Source: Clostridia bacterium (GTDB taxonomy: Bacteria; Bacillota; Clostridia; Oscillospirales; Acutalibacteraceae). From it: a stretch of DNA of 64,000 nucleotides. Positions 16,212 through 25,326 of the stretch are shown here, piece after piece. Below the pieces are notes generated by a model that made no database searches, was not told the origin of the DNA, and saw only the letters and a list, made by a program, of their open reading frames with translations. The stretch covers positions 1 to 64,000 of the forward strand of contig JAFQCU010000032.1 of assembly GCA_017416285.1 (NCBI GenBank), in the 5' to 3' direction. The number at the start of each line of letters is the position of its first letter. Position 1 is the first letter of the stretch. Made by a program: the position numbers and the translations under genes.

Positions 16212-17183
16212 TTAAAAAATTTCAGTTTTATTATTAATGTTAATGCGGTTGTGGTTGTAGAGCTTGCGGTTGTCCATTGCCCAAAGACGTGAAGTGAAAT
16301 CATCCGGTGCAGTATCCTGTACGGCTTCCTTCATTTCATAAACACGGGAATCCATAAGGTCAAGTTCTGATAAAAGCTCGGCTTCAATAAAGCCTGGGCG
16401 AACTGCTGCGCCAAAGTCGGGCTCGCCGTGGTGGGAAATAAGCATATGCTCTAGCAGCATTGCGGTTTTTGGACTGATGCCAAGCTTTTTGGCATATTCG
16501 TTTACGACCATTGCGCCCATTGTTAAATGTCCCAAAAGATTACCCTCAACCGAATAGCCGGTGGCAATTCCGCTGTCGGCAACGGTGTATTCCTGAAGCT
16601 TTGCAATGTCATGAAGAATTGCGCCCGAAATCAAAAGCTCTTCATCTACAAAGGTGTATATTTTGCATACAGCTTGAGCCAAGCGAACGATTGAGAGCGT
16701 GTGTAAGAGCAAACCTCCACGTACTGCGTGGTGTAGCTTAAATGCCGCAGGCCAATAAAGTATTCTTTGGCGGTTGTCATTTAAAAGTGCGGTAACTATG
16801 CTTTTAAGGTCTTCATCGCTGAAATTGTTCGCAATGTTTAAAAGCTCGTTAAACATTGCTTCACCCGAATAATCTGCCGATTTTACGAAATCTTCGGGCT
16901 TTATATTATCCTCCAGACCTGTGTGGCGGATGCGGTCAATTTTCAGCTGGTCGTTGCCGTTATATTCTGAAATAACACCACGAACCTTTACAATCTGATT
17001 TGCTTCATATTCGCCGTGAAGCTCGGGAACATAGCGCCAGAGCTTTGCATTAATTTCACCATCGCTGTCACCCAAAGTCATATCAAGATAACTATCGCCT
17101 TTAGATGAGGTTTTGCGGTCAATGGTTTTAATAAGGCAAAAGCCTTCGACAAGACCTTTATTGTCGATTGAAGTAAAATTCAT
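16212..17183 (-). CDS. yhaM: YhaM-family 3'-5' exoribonuclease (OB fold + HD domain)
   Basis: 323 residues. The N-terminal OB fold (about 10-95; FCLIKTIDRKTSSKGDSYLDMTLGDSDG) binds nucleic acid. The HD domain follows, with KLHHAVRGGLLLHTLSI, GAILHDIAKL and LISHHGEPDFG supplying the metal-binding His and Asp residues. YhaM degrades RNA and single-stranded DNA 3' to 5' and is a standard Firmicutes RNA decay factor. It starts 22 bp downstream of the amidase gene and leads into DUF1858, trmK and rqcH. Confidence 0.92.
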   Translation of the reverse strand: MNFTSIDNKGLVEGFCLIKTIDRKTSSKGDSYLDMTLGDSDGEINAKLWRYVPELHGEYEANQIVKVRGVISEYNGNDQLKIDRIRHTGLEDNIKPEDFVKSADYSGEAMFNELLNIANNFSDEDLKSIVTALLNDNRQRILYWPAAFKLHHAVRGGLLLHTLSIVRLAQAVCKIYTFVDEELLISGAILHDIAKLQEYTVADSGIATGYSVEGNLLGHLTMGAMVVNEYAKKLGISPKTAMLLEHMLISHHGEPDFGAAVRPGFIEAELLSELDLMDSRVYEMKEAVQDTAPDDFTSRLWAMDNRKLYNHNRININNKTEIF

Positions 17184-17205
17184 AACACAAATCCTTTACT
17201 AATTT

Positions 17206-19218
17206 TTACTGAATACTTAAGAAAAATTCTGCAATGCCTGCGGTTATTGCTTTTGCTTTAGCATTGTTTACGTCCATATTGATTATGTTGTTAAAATCGT
17301 ACTTATTGGTCATATATCCGTTTTCGGTAAGCACAACGGGACAAACACTGCAGCGGCCCATAAAATAGTAATGCCATTTAAGAGAAGTGTTTTTATAAAC
17401 CTTGTTACCGTTTACCGTAAGATTAGAGTTGTGATTTTGCATTATTTTTGCAGCTATTTTTGAATACGGCTGATAATAATATGACCCAAAGCCGTTAAGG
17501 GAAGCGGATGAATTGCCGTCGTGATGAATTGCTATGCAATAATCGGGTTTAAGGTCTTTTAGCATTTTAACCTTATAATCGGCAAGCTGTTCCACGTCGG
17601 TTGTACGTGTAATATAAACCGTTGCACCAATGCTTTCAAGCTCACGCTTAATTGACTGTGCAAGAATTAAATTCCATTTCTTTTCGCAGTCCTCACGCTT
17701 GCCAACACCGCCGGTACCTGTATCGGTTTTACCGCCATGACCAACGTCGATTAAAATAACCGCACCCGTAAGGTCGGCGCCGTATTCATTTTCAGCTTCA
17801 GATACCTTAGTTGGGTTTAAAAACTTAAAGCAAAGCTGATTTTGGTCGTTATAGTAAGCATCCCAACCATAAAAAGCGCCTGTCTTTTTAAGTTTGAAAC
17901 GCAAGGTGTAATCCGACGTTTTTTCGTTTTTAATTATCTCAACACCGGAGAATAATGGGTGGTCCTCAGGTATTGTGATTTCACCCTCAAAAACTGTTGC
18001 ATAGCAGAATGTGATATCAACATAGTTAAAGGTTATATTATCGACCGTAAAATTGTTGTTATATTTCTGGTTTTTAAGTTCAAGCGTAAATGGTGCTTTC
18101 CAATCAGTATCAAGCACCAAGGCTGTGTGGTGACCGTCAATCCCAAAGCTCGCAACCGAGAGCTCGTTATGGTCGGGCAAAGTGCCAACGTATTGCTTGG
18201 TAACCGCTGTGAAGTCCTTATAAGGGCTTCGGCGTTTGGAAGTGTAAACCTGTCTGCCGCAACGAAGAGTAACTAATTGGTGCTTATACCCGCCATCGCC
18301 TGAAACTGTGCGTAGGGTTGCACTGCTATAATCTACTGTGCCCTCGGGCAGATAGTTATTGTACGGGCGTGACTTGTCCGCTGTATCCTTGCCGTTAAAG
18401 GTTTCGGCTTGAAAGGCTACAATTTCAGCAATAATGCCCGAACCAACGTTAATATAATTACCACCGCTGGGGGTTACATTGGGGTCGTAGTCTACAACGA
18501 CCTCCTCTTTTTTACAGGTAATGGTGCCGGAGGAAAAGCTTTCGGACCAACCGTTATGAACGCCGGTAAAGGTAACCTTACCTAAATTAAGGTCAACAAA
18601 GTGTCCGCTTGGGAGATTAAAGTACCCCGTATAATTTGAATCGCCGCCGTTAACGTCTGTTTTTTCGGTAAGGGTTATTGTTTGACCATTGAATTTTGCA
18701 GTAACGGTGGCTTCCGCCCTTGCTTTGGCTGAAACGTGCAGCTTTACGCCTGCTGAATAGACTTGAGCGTTTGATGGGGTGTAAGAAGTAATAATTATAT
18801 ATCGGCGGTAAACCTTAAAGGTTTTAGTTTCGTTTTCAACAGTAAACTTAAAGGTGTTGTTACCGTGTTTAAGGTTGACGGTTTTTTCAAAATTGCCCAA
18901 CTCGTCACAAGCGATTATTTCATCCCCAAGCTTTAATTCTTTTGCCTCTTTCACGTTTCCTTTAAAGGTTATGGTAGAGTTATTTGTACTAAAGCTTTCA
19001 TAAGTGGGGGAGGTAAAGGTTAAATATTCGGTTGGAGTGACTTCTACCTCAGGCACGTAAACCGGTTGTGAAATAACAGGGTCCTCCTCGGCTATGTAAG
19101 AGCCACCGTTTTGCGGTGTCACAAGCTTATCGCCGTATTTTATTAGCAAAAATGCAGTTGCAAGGGCTAAAATTATACCACCCAAAGCGCAACAAATTAC
19201 AGTAATTGTTCTTTTCAT
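17206..19218 (-). CDS. Membrane-anchored N-acetylmuramoyl-L-alanine amidase (Amidase_3)
   Basis: 670 residues from ATG 19218, chosen because AAGGGA precedes it; the longer frame to 19266 has no ribosome binding site. Residues 5-27 form a signal anchor. Two beta-rich Ig-like segments (about 60-250) and a middle domain of unknown type follow. The catalytic domain starts near residue 480: LIDVGHGG (zinc His), an acidic Glu in the DCEKKW helix, and IAIHHDGN (zinc His), with the catalytic Glu in VLTENGYMTN. It cleaves the bond between N-acetylmuramic acid and the stem peptide. It heads the yhaM-trmK-rqcH run. Confidence 0.88.
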   Translation of the reverse strand: MKRTITVICCALGGIILALATAFLLIKYGDKLVTPQNGGSYIAEEDPVISQPVYVPEVEVTPTEYLTFTSPTYESFSTNNSTITFKGNVKEAKELKLGDEIIACDELGNFEKTVNLKHGNNTFKFTVENETKTFKVYRRYIIITSYTPSNAQVYSAGVKLHVSAKARAEATVTAKFNGQTITLTEKTDVNGGDSNYTGYFNLPSGHFVDLNLGKVTFTGVHNGWSESFSSGTITCKKEEVVVDYDPNVTPSGGNYINVGSGIIAEIVAFQAETFNGKDTADKSRPYNNYLPEGTVDYSSATLRTVSGDGGYKHQLVTLRCGRQVYTSKRRSPYKDFTAVTKQYVGTLPDHNELSVASFGIDGHHTALVLDTDWKAPFTLELKNQKYNNNFTVDNITFNYVDITFCYATVFEGEITIPEDHPLFSGVEIIKNEKTSDYTLRFKLKKTGAFYGWDAYYNDQNQLCFKFLNPTKVSEAENEYGADLTGAVILIDVGHGGKTDTGTGGVGKREDCEKKWNLILAQSIKRELESIGATVYITRTTDVEQLADYKVKMLKDLKPDYCIAIHHDGNSSASLNGFGSYYYQPYSKIAAKIMQNHNSNLTVNGNKVYKNTSLKWHYYFMGRCSVCPVVLTENGYMTNKYDFNNIINMDVNNAKAKAITAGIAEFFLSIQ

Positions 19219-19302
19219 ACTATCCCTTATTTTAAAATTCTTTAATAATATTATATTATATAACAATCGATTTTAAATTGCAATAACTAATATGTGGAAA
19301 AG

Positions 19303-19338
19303 CAAAACAAAACGGCAGTGTAAACCGCCGTTTTGTTT
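19303..19338 (-). terminator. Terminator of the BlaI/BlaR1-type operon
   Basis: AAACAAAACGGC (19305-19316) pairs with GCCGTTTTGTTT (19327-19338). It lies 15 bp beyond the minus-strand stop codon at 19353. Confidence 0.75.
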
Positions 19339-19352
19339 CAAATTATAGTTTA

Positions 19353-21755
19353 TCATTCAATAATCGCAAATGGGGCACAGTAGGTGCGTATTGTGTAGTT
19401 ACCGTCTTTATCTTCAAAACGTACTTTTTTATAAATAAGATATTCACCAAGAGGCAACTTGCCATAGGTTACGTCTAAATCGCTCGTAAGGGTATAGCTT
19501 TCACCACTTGGTATGGTATAAATAACGGTGTCCCACGAAAAGATTTTGTCCTTGTAATGCTTTTGCCCTAATACCTCACGCATATAAAAACCAAACGAAA
19601 CGGGTGCTTCCTTGTGTATTGCACGAATTTCATATTCGGGGGTTACGGTAAGGCGACCAACCTCTTTTTGATGTTCCTGCGAATGCTCAAAGGCAACCTG
19701 CAACACATTATCGTCAATAAAGTTTACCGACATTTTAAGTCCCCACTCATCGAAGTTAAAATTGTCGTATGCCGAAAGACCGAAAAGTATATATTTTACA
19801 TTTTCAATATCTTTTTCATCTATTGCAATTCGGTGTTCGGGGTGTACCACAGGATAAAATGAAATTTGGTTTTGCGGTATGTCATAGGTGCTTAAAATTG
19901 TACGCATAATACCCAAATCAACCGGACTTGAAGCAAAAATTTCGTCATCTGTATAAACCAAATTTCTTCCGCTTTTCAGCACACATTTGTAGGTGATTGT
20001 GCCTGTTTTCCAAACATAAACCTCCAGTCCCTTTGAGGTGGATAAGCCTATGTATTCTTTGTAAACGGTTTTAAATATATTGTCGGCATTTACACCGGTG
20101 TAGCTTGGGGTAGACCAAAATTTCTTTTCAATTTCACGCCTATACTTTTCGGTTATATTTATACGGTAGCTTGAAAGCGAATTGTTGACAACCCTAATTT
20201 TTATTTTCTCACGTTTTACGTTATAGCTTGAAAGAATCGCCCTCATTTCAGCCATACTGCAACCATTTATAACGGTTAAGTTTTTATCTGAAATATCGTC
20301 ATAAAGGGCACTTTCCAAAGCGCATTTATAGTTGTTGGGCGACCATTCACAAATATAAACAATTAAACCTTCGGTGACGTCTAAATCGAAAAATTCGGGG
20401 TAAGTGGTTTGTAAGTGTGAATATTGGTTGACGGTTATCATACTTTCGTAAAGCGCACGTGCTTTATCGGGGTCTTTAACGTGGTAGCTTAAGGTCAGCT
20501 TTGCAAGACCGTAGGGGATATAAACCTCGGTAAAATCCTTATTGAAAGAAATATATAAACCGTCTACCTTTGAATAGATGGATGGATATAAGTCCTCTAC
20601 GCTTTGTAAAACGATAGTGTTACTTGTATCTCGGCTACCGTCCTCACTGCGGTCAAGCGACACCGGATTTTTAGAGATTTTTAGGTTTAAAATTTGTTTT
20701 ATAATTTCTTTGTCAACTGACATAACATTTTCAAAGGTTTCGCCGTCCCATTTTTGAACGCTTAGGGTGTTTTCAAGGTAAGAGGAAAGGTCAACATCCT
20801 CAATGTGCATAATGGTGTTACTTTTGGGGTTGGTTAAAAAACAAACGCCAAGCACAATGCTTAAAATAAGGCAAACGGCAATAATCCAAACAGTCGGCTT
20901 TTTATAATTAAGCACAGATTTTATGCGACTTTTAACACCGGTTTCACCGAAAGCAAGGGGACAGGCAGTGATAAGGCGTTTTTGTATACTGCAGTTTAAA
21001 AGTGCTTGGGAGTATGGTTTTTTTATGTCGCTTCCCATTTGCTTTATAACCGCTTCATCGCAGGCAAATTCAATATCCTTGCAAAGCAGTACGTAAGCCA
21101 CCCACAAAATGGGATTAAACCAATAGATTGTAAGCAGCAAAAAGCCAAGCGGCTTCCAAAGGTGGTCGAGCCGTTTAATATGTGCCTTTTCGTGTGCTGT
21201 TACAAATTCTATATCGTTTTCATTTATATTTGACGGCAAGTAAATTTTCGGCTTTATAACACCAAATATAAAAGGGGATGCAATATTATCACAAAGGTAA
21301 ATGTTGTCGGTAATATTTACTGCTTCACGCACCTTAAAGCTGATTTTCAAATAACTTATAAGGGTGTAAATAAGCATGGCAGTTATTCCGACAACCCAAA
21401 CAATAGCGGCAACAAAAAGCCAAATTTGTAAGGGGTTTGCGCTATCACCTTCATTTGGGGCAAAGCTACCTGAAATTATAGGGTTTACGTTTTGATTTAA
21501 AAAGGAAATACCGCTGTCGATATAGGGTGTCGGTGTGTAAATAATATTTTCGGGTACGGTTTTCGCACTTGGAATTAAGCTGAAAATACTTTCAAAGGAA
21601 AAGGGGATTATAAGCCTGATACCAACTGCCACCCACATTAAAACGGTTAGGGTTTTGGGGGCTTTTCTAAGTAAAAAGCGGAACAGAATTACAGCCAAAG
21701 CAATATAGGAAGCGGTTATGCTCATATTGAGTACGGTAAGAAATAAATCGGTCAT
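19353..21755 (-). CDS. BlaR1/MecR1-type M56 metallopeptidase sensor with duplicated C-terminal domain
   Basis: 800 residues. The N-terminal third has four membrane spans and the M56 zinc protease site TAHEKAHIKRLDH, then FNPILWVA and the DIEFACDEAV motif. A span at about 290-308 leads to an extracellular region that is not the usual penicillin-binding domain. It contains two related segments (around residues 460-550 and 580-665; GLIVYICEW..YKCALES and GLEVYVWKT..YKCVLKS, each followed by MR.ILS.Y), then a beta-rich Ig-like tail. Signal sensing outside would activate the protease, which cleaves the BlaI-type repressor encoded upstream. The ligand is unknown. Start is 2 bp after the repressor stop. 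Confidence 0.85.
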   Translation of the reverse strand: MTDLFLTVLNMSITASYIALAVILFRFLLRKAPKTLTVLMWVAVGIRLIIPFSFESIFSLIPSAKTVPENIIYTPTPYIDSGISFLNQNVNPIISGSFAPNEGDSANPLQIWLFVAAIVWVVGITAMLIYTLISYLKISFKVREAVNITDNIYLCDNIASPFIFGVIKPKIYLPSNINENDIEFVTAHEKAHIKRLDHLWKPLGFLLLTIYWFNPILWVAYVLLCKDIEFACDEAVIKQMGSDIKKPYSQALLNCSIQKRLITACPLAFGETGVKSRIKSVLNYKKPTVWIIAVCLILSIVLGVCFLTNPKSNTIMHIEDVDLSSYLENTLSVQKWDGETFENVMSVDKEIIKQILNLKISKNPVSLDRSEDGSRDTSNTIVLQSVEDLYPSIYSKVDGLYISFNKDFTEVYIPYGLAKLTLSYHVKDPDKARALYESMITVNQYSHLQTTYPEFFDLDVTEGLIVYICEWSPNNYKCALESALYDDISDKNLTVINGCSMAEMRAILSSYNVKREKIKIRVVNNSLSSYRINITEKYRREIEKKFWSTPSYTGVNADNIFKTVYKEYIGLSTSKGLEVYVWKTGTITYKCVLKSGRNLVYTDDEIFASSPVDLGIMRTILSTYDIPQNQISFYPVVHPEHRIAIDEKDIENVKYILFGLSAYDNFNFDEWGLKMSVNFIDDNVLQVAFEHSQEHQKEVGRLTVTPEYEIRAIHKEAPVSFGFYMREVLGQKHYKDKIFSWDTVIYTIPSGESYTLTSDLDVTYGKLPLGEYLIYKKVRFEDKDGNYTIRTYCAPFAIIE

Positions 21756-21757
21756 AA

Positions 21758-22120
21758 TTATTCCTCCTCGAATTTATCAATCATTTCCTTTAGCTCGGCA
21801 ATTTGTTCACGAGTCAGATTATTTTTGGCGGTAAAAGCGGCAATAAAGGCGGGTAGAGAGCCGCCAAAATTTTCGTTAACAAATCGGTCGCTTTGGTGGG
21901 CATAAAATTCTTCTTTTGTGATAACAGAAGTAACGTTTCCGTTTTCATTTTTTAAAATACCTTTTTCGCAAAGGCGCTTTAATACGGTGTAGGTGGTGGA
22001 TTTTTTCCAACCGAATTCTATAAGCGCTGTTTTGCAAAGGTCACTTGATGATATTGGTTCGTTTTGCCACACAATATCGGCAAAGCGTGCTTCAATAGTT
22101 CCCATTTGATAAATGCTCAT
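21758..22120 (-). CDS. BlaI/MecI/CopY-family transcriptional repressor
   Basis: 120 residues. The winged-helix domain (about 10-75) has the family pattern EARFADIVWQNEPISSSDLC and KSTTYTVLKRLCEKGIL, followed by a helical dimerisation tail. BlaI-type repressors bind TACA-N-TGTA palindromes as dimers and are inactivated by cleavage through the partner M56 protease, which is encoded immediately downstream. Two such palindromes lie in its own promoter, so autoregulation is directly visible. ACGGAGGT precedes the ATG. Confidence 0.92.
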   Translation of the reverse strand: MSIYQMGTIEARFADIVWQNEPISSSDLCKTALIEFGWKKSTTYTVLKRLCEKGILKNENGNVTSVITKEEFYAHQSDRFVNENFGGSLPAFIAAFTAKNNLTREQIAELKEMIDKFEEE

Positions 22121-22134
22121 AATTTTACCTCCGT

Positions 22135-22149
22135 TCTACAATTTGTAGA
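22135..22149. promoter_or_regulatory. BlaI-type operator 1
   Basis: Perfect palindrome TCTACA-ATT-TGTAGA, downstream of the predicted transcription start of the repressor operon. Matches the established BlaI/MecI half-site logic (TACA...TGTA). Confidence 0.8.
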
Positions 22150-22157
22150 CCAATTAT

Positions 22158-22186
22158 ATTCTACAACGTGTAGACCGATTTGTCAA
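22158..22186 (-). promoter_or_regulatory. Promoter of the BlaI/BlaR1-type operon
   Basis: Minus strand TTGACA (complement of 22181-22186), 17 nt, TAGAAT (complement of 22158-22163). Operator 2 covers the spacer and -10. Confidence 0.75.
22160..22174. promoter_or_regulatory. BlaI-type operator 2
   Basis: Perfect palindrome TCTACA-ACG-TGTAGA, centred 25 bp from operator 1 and covering the -10 region of the promoter. Confidence 0.8.
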
Positions 22187-22202
22187 GTGCTTTCAAAAAA
22201 AT

Positions 22203-22226
22203 AAACGGCAGAAAAATCTGCCGTTT
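22203..22226 (-). terminator. Terminator of the flavodiiron gene
   Basis: AAACGGCAGA (22203-22212), AAAA loop, TCTGCCGTTT (22217-22226); on the minus strand it is followed by a T-rich tract. Confidence 0.8.
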
Positions 22227-22233
22227 AAAATTG

Positions 22234-23385
22234 TTATTTCGATAGTTCGTTTGCGAGTGCGGTTATTACGGATTTGTTTTGCTCATTTACACCCGATAAA
22301 ATTGTAATGTTATTTTCGCAAATGGTAAGGTTTTTGCTGTCCTGCAGTAAGGATTTCATAACCTTGGTTGCCATTGGCCCCCAGCTGCCGTTTTCAAGAA
22401 AGGCAATTTTACGGTTTTGGAAGTTGCGAGCGGTTAAATATTCAATAAAGGTGCGCATTGGCGGGAAAATATCGGCATTATAGGTTGTGGTTGCAAATAC
22501 AACCTTGTCGTATTTAAATGCTTTGCTTACTGCTTCAAAAATATCGCATCTTGCAAGGTCGAACACTTCGTTTTTAATACCTTTTTTTGATAACTCCCCA
22601 GCTAAAAGTTGCACAGCTTTTTTTGTGTTACCATAAATTGAGGTATAGGCAATCAAAACTCCGGTTTCTTCCGCTTCGTAATTTGCCCATTTGGTGTATG
22701 CGTTTAAATATGGTGTTAAATCCCCCGATAATACAGGTCCGTGTAGGGCACAAATTTTTTCTATTTCTAGATTTGCGGCTTTTTTAAGCACTGCATTTAC
22801 CTGCACGCCATACTTGCCTACAATACCTATATAGTATCGTCTTGCTTCATTAAGCCAGTCTTCATCATAATCAAACGCACCAAATTTGCCAAAGGCATCA
22901 GCCGAAAAAAGCACCTTGTCAAAGCTATCATATGTCATGGTAACCTCAGGCCAGTGCACCATAGGTGCGGTGATAAACGTGAGGGTGTGCTTACCCAAAT
23001 TTAAGGTATCATTTTCGCCCACAGCGATTTGCCTGTCAGATAAATCGGTGCCGAAGAAGTTTTTAACCATATTAAAGGCTTTTTGATTTGCCACAACTAT
23101 TGTTTTGGGATATTTTTCGCAAAAGGCTTTAATACTGCCAGAGTGGTCAGGTTCCATATGCTGAACTATAAGATAATCAGGGCTTTTGCCGGAAAGCACG
23201 GTTTCAAGGTTTTCAAACCAAGTCGCACAAAAGCGAGCATCAACCGTATCAATAACAGCAATTTTTTCATCCAATATTACATATGAGTTGTATGCCATAC
23301 CGTTTGGTACGGGATATTGACCTTCAAATAAATCAATTTCATAGTCGGTAACGCCAATGTATTTAATATCCTGTGTTATGTTCAT
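22234..23385 (-). CDS. fprA: FprA-type flavodiiron protein (A-type flavoprotein)
   Basis: 383 residues. The beta-lactamase-like diiron domain (1-250) carries VQHMEPDHSG, the MVHWPE His, the D in the FDYDEDW segment and LHGPVLSGD, a complete ligand set. The flavodoxin domain follows (about 255-380), with the FMN loop YTSIYGNTKKA. Flavodiiron proteins reduce O2 to water or NO to N2O and protect anaerobes. No rubredoxin or other redox partner is fused or adjacent. AAGGAG precedes the ATG. It is a single-gene unit. Confidence 0.92.
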   Translation of the reverse strand: MNITQDIKYIGVTDYEIDLFEGQYPVPNGMAYNSYVILDEKIAVIDTVDARFCATWFENLETVLSGKSPDYLIVQHMEPDHSGSIKAFCEKYPKTIVVANQKAFNMVKNFFGTDLSDRQIAVGENDTLNLGKHTLTFITAPMVHWPEVTMTYDSFDKVLFSADAFGKFGAFDYDEDWLNEARRYYIGIVGKYGVQVNAVLKKAANLEIEKICALHGPVLSGDLTPYLNAYTKWANYEAEETGVLIAYTSIYGNTKKAVQLLAGELSKKGIKNEVFDLARCDIFEAVSKAFKYDKVVFATTTYNADIFPPMRTFIEYLTARNFQNRKIAFLENGSWGPMATKVMKSLLQDSKNLTICENNITILSGVNEQNKSVITALANELSK

Positions 23386-23404
23386 AAAAGCTCCTTATAC
23401 TATT

Positions 23405-23432
23405 AAAGGGCAGGCTTAAAGCCGTGCCCTTT
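23405..23432 (-). terminator. Terminator of the phosphoglucomutase gene
   Basis: AAAGGGCA pairs with TGCCCTTT with an inner GGCT/AGCC stem. It lies 6 bp beyond the pgcA stop on the minus strand and upstream of the fprA start. Confidence 0.75.
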
Positions 23433-23437
23433 TAAAA

Positions 23438-25147
23438 TTAAAAGCCTAAAAGCTTAGTGCCGGCCTCGGTAAGCTCGGAACGCTTTTCTACGGCCTGTTT
23501 GTGCGAATTGCCAACAGCACCGATATAAAGCTTAATCTTTGGTTCAGTACCGGAGGGGCGCACAATAAAGCTGCAGCCATCTTCTAAGAAATATGATAAA
23601 ACGTCAGATGAGGGGAGGTCGATTTTAGTTTGCTCATTATTTACACAATTATGAGAAATTGAGGTTTTATAATCGTTTATTTTAATAATTTTGCTTGAGT
23701 TAAAGATTTTTGGGGGATTTGCACGCAAATCTTCCATAATTCCTTTAATTCTTGCCATACCGCTCTGACCTTCACAGGTAAAGCTTTTTTGAGCGCAGTA
23801 ATAATAGCCGTATTTGTCGTAGATTTCGTTCAAAACGTCAATAAGGGTTTTGCCTTCGTTTTTGTAAAATGCAGCCATTTCGCAAATAAGCATAGAAGCA
23901 ACAACGGCATCCTTATCACGGCAATGTGCGCCTGCCAAGTAGCCATAGCTTTCTTCATAACCCAAAATAAAACGTTCTTCTTCGTTTTTGGCTTCCAAAA
24001 TTGAAATTTGTTCGCCAATAAACTTAAAGCCTGTGAGCACGTTTATAAGGCTGCAACCAAAATCATCACAAATTTTTTGGCAAATTTCAGATGTTACGAT
24101 AGTTTTAACTGCAATCGGGTTTTGGGGTAATTTGCCGCCAGCAGTTTTGCGTGACAGAATATAGTAAAGCATAATTGCGCCAACATCATTGCCTGTAAGC
24201 AATTCATAGCTGCCGTTTTGTCTTACCGCAATGCCAACACGGTCACAGTCAGGGTCGGTTGCGAGCAACAAATCGGCCGGAACGGTTTCGGCTAATTTAA
24301 GCGCACAATCAAATGCTTGGCGAATTTCGGGATTGGGGTAGGGTGCAGTAGGAAAATTGCCGTCGGGTAATTCCTGTTCGGGAACAACCGTAACATTACT
24401 AACACCTATACGTTTTAAAATTTCACGCACGGGCTTGTTGCCGGTACCGTTTAAGGGTGAATAAATAACCCTAAGGTTTGACATATCAAGCTTTGGCTCA
24501 ATCTGTTGAGTTTTTACCGCTTCAAGATATTCGTTAATAATATCTTCGCCAATATATTCAATCTTACCTTCTTTAAGCGCAAGGTCAAAATCGGTCGTTT
24601 TAACACCGGTAAAGGCGTCAACGCTTTGCATAATTGAAAGCACGTAATCAGCGGCTTCGGGGCTTAACTGTGTGCCATCGGGACCGTAAGCTTTATAGCC
24701 GTTATATTTTGCGGGGTTGTGGCTTGCGGTAACCATAATGCCGGCATCACACTTTAAACGGCGGATTGCAAACGAGACCATAGGAGTCGGCATAAGCTCG
24801 CTGTACATATAGACTTTTAAGCCGTTTGCGGCGAAAATTTCGGCCGATGCTTTTGCAAATACATCGGATTTAATGCGGCTGTCATAACCAATTACAATCG
24901 TGCCGTTTTTGGTAACGGAATTAACATAATCGGCAAGCCCTTGTGAAGCCTGACCTACTGTATAAATATTCATGCGGTTAGTACCTGCGCCAATAACACC
25001 ACGCAGTCCTGCAGTGCCAAATTCAAGTTCTTTGTAAAAGGCGTCGGAAATAAGCTCGTTATTTCCTGCCATTTGTTTTAATTCATCGACTAAATCGGGG
25101 TCCTTGGTTGCTTTTTCGCACCAAAGAAGGTATTTATCATTTATCAT
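23438..25147 (-). CDS. pgcA: Phosphoglucomutase/phosphomannomutase (alpha-D-phosphohexomutase)
   Basis: 569 residues, the long PgcA-type length. The catalytic serine loop is TASHNPAKYNGYK, the metal loop is DPDCDRVG, the sugar loop is GYEESYGY, and the C-terminal phosphate-binding loop is VRPSGTEPKIK. It interconverts glucose 1- and 6-phosphate, feeding UDP-glucose and glycogen or envelope glycans. A consensus promoter (TTGACA-17-TATTAT) and AGGAGG precede it. Single-gene unit. Confidence 0.93.
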   Translation of the reverse strand: MINDKYLLWCEKATKDPDLVDELKQMAGNNELISDAFYKELEFGTAGLRGVIGAGTNRMNIYTVGQASQGLADYVNSVTKNGTIVIGYDSRIKSDVFAKASAEIFAANGLKVYMYSELMPTPMVSFAIRRLKCDAGIMVTASHNPAKYNGYKAYGPDGTQLSPEAADYVLSIMQSVDAFTGVKTTDFDLALKEGKIEYIGEDIINEYLEAVKTQQIEPKLDMSNLRVIYSPLNGTGNKPVREILKRIGVSNVTVVPEQELPDGNFPTAPYPNPEIRQAFDCALKLAETVPADLLLATDPDCDRVGIAVRQNGSYELLTGNDVGAIMLYYILSRKTAGGKLPQNPIAVKTIVTSEICQKICDDFGCSLINVLTGFKFIGEQISILEAKNEEERFILGYEESYGYLAGAHCRDKDAVVASMLICEMAAFYKNEGKTLIDVLNEIYDKYGYYYCAQKSFTCEGQSGMARIKGIMEDLRANPPKIFNSSKIIKINDYKTSISHNCVNNEQTKIDLPSSDVLSYFLEDGCSFIVRPSGTEPKIKLYIGAVGNSHKQAVEKRSELTEAGTKLLGF

Positions 25148-25173
25148 AATGCGCCTCCTACTTGATACATAAT

Positions 25174-25202
25174 ATAATAATTATTATTGGTAGATTTGTC
25201 AA
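25174..25202 (-). promoter_or_regulatory. Promoter of pgcA
   Basis: Minus strand TTGACA (complement of 25197-25202), 17 nt, TATTAT (complement of 25174-25179). Confidence 0.7.
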
Positions 25203-25258
25203 TATGCAATTTATTTTTAGTATATTATGCGAAAAAATAGTAAAAAACACGATTTTTC

Positions 25259-25287
25259 TTGACAATATAGAAAAATTAATGTATTAT
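25259..25287 (+). promoter_or_regulatory. Promoter of the SigH-like gene
   Basis: TTGACA (25259-25264), 17 nt, TATTAT (25282-25287), 40 bp before the ATG. Confidence 0.75.
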
Positions 25288-25326
25288 ACTTATGTTATAG
25301 GCAAAAAAGCTTAAATCGGTGAACAA

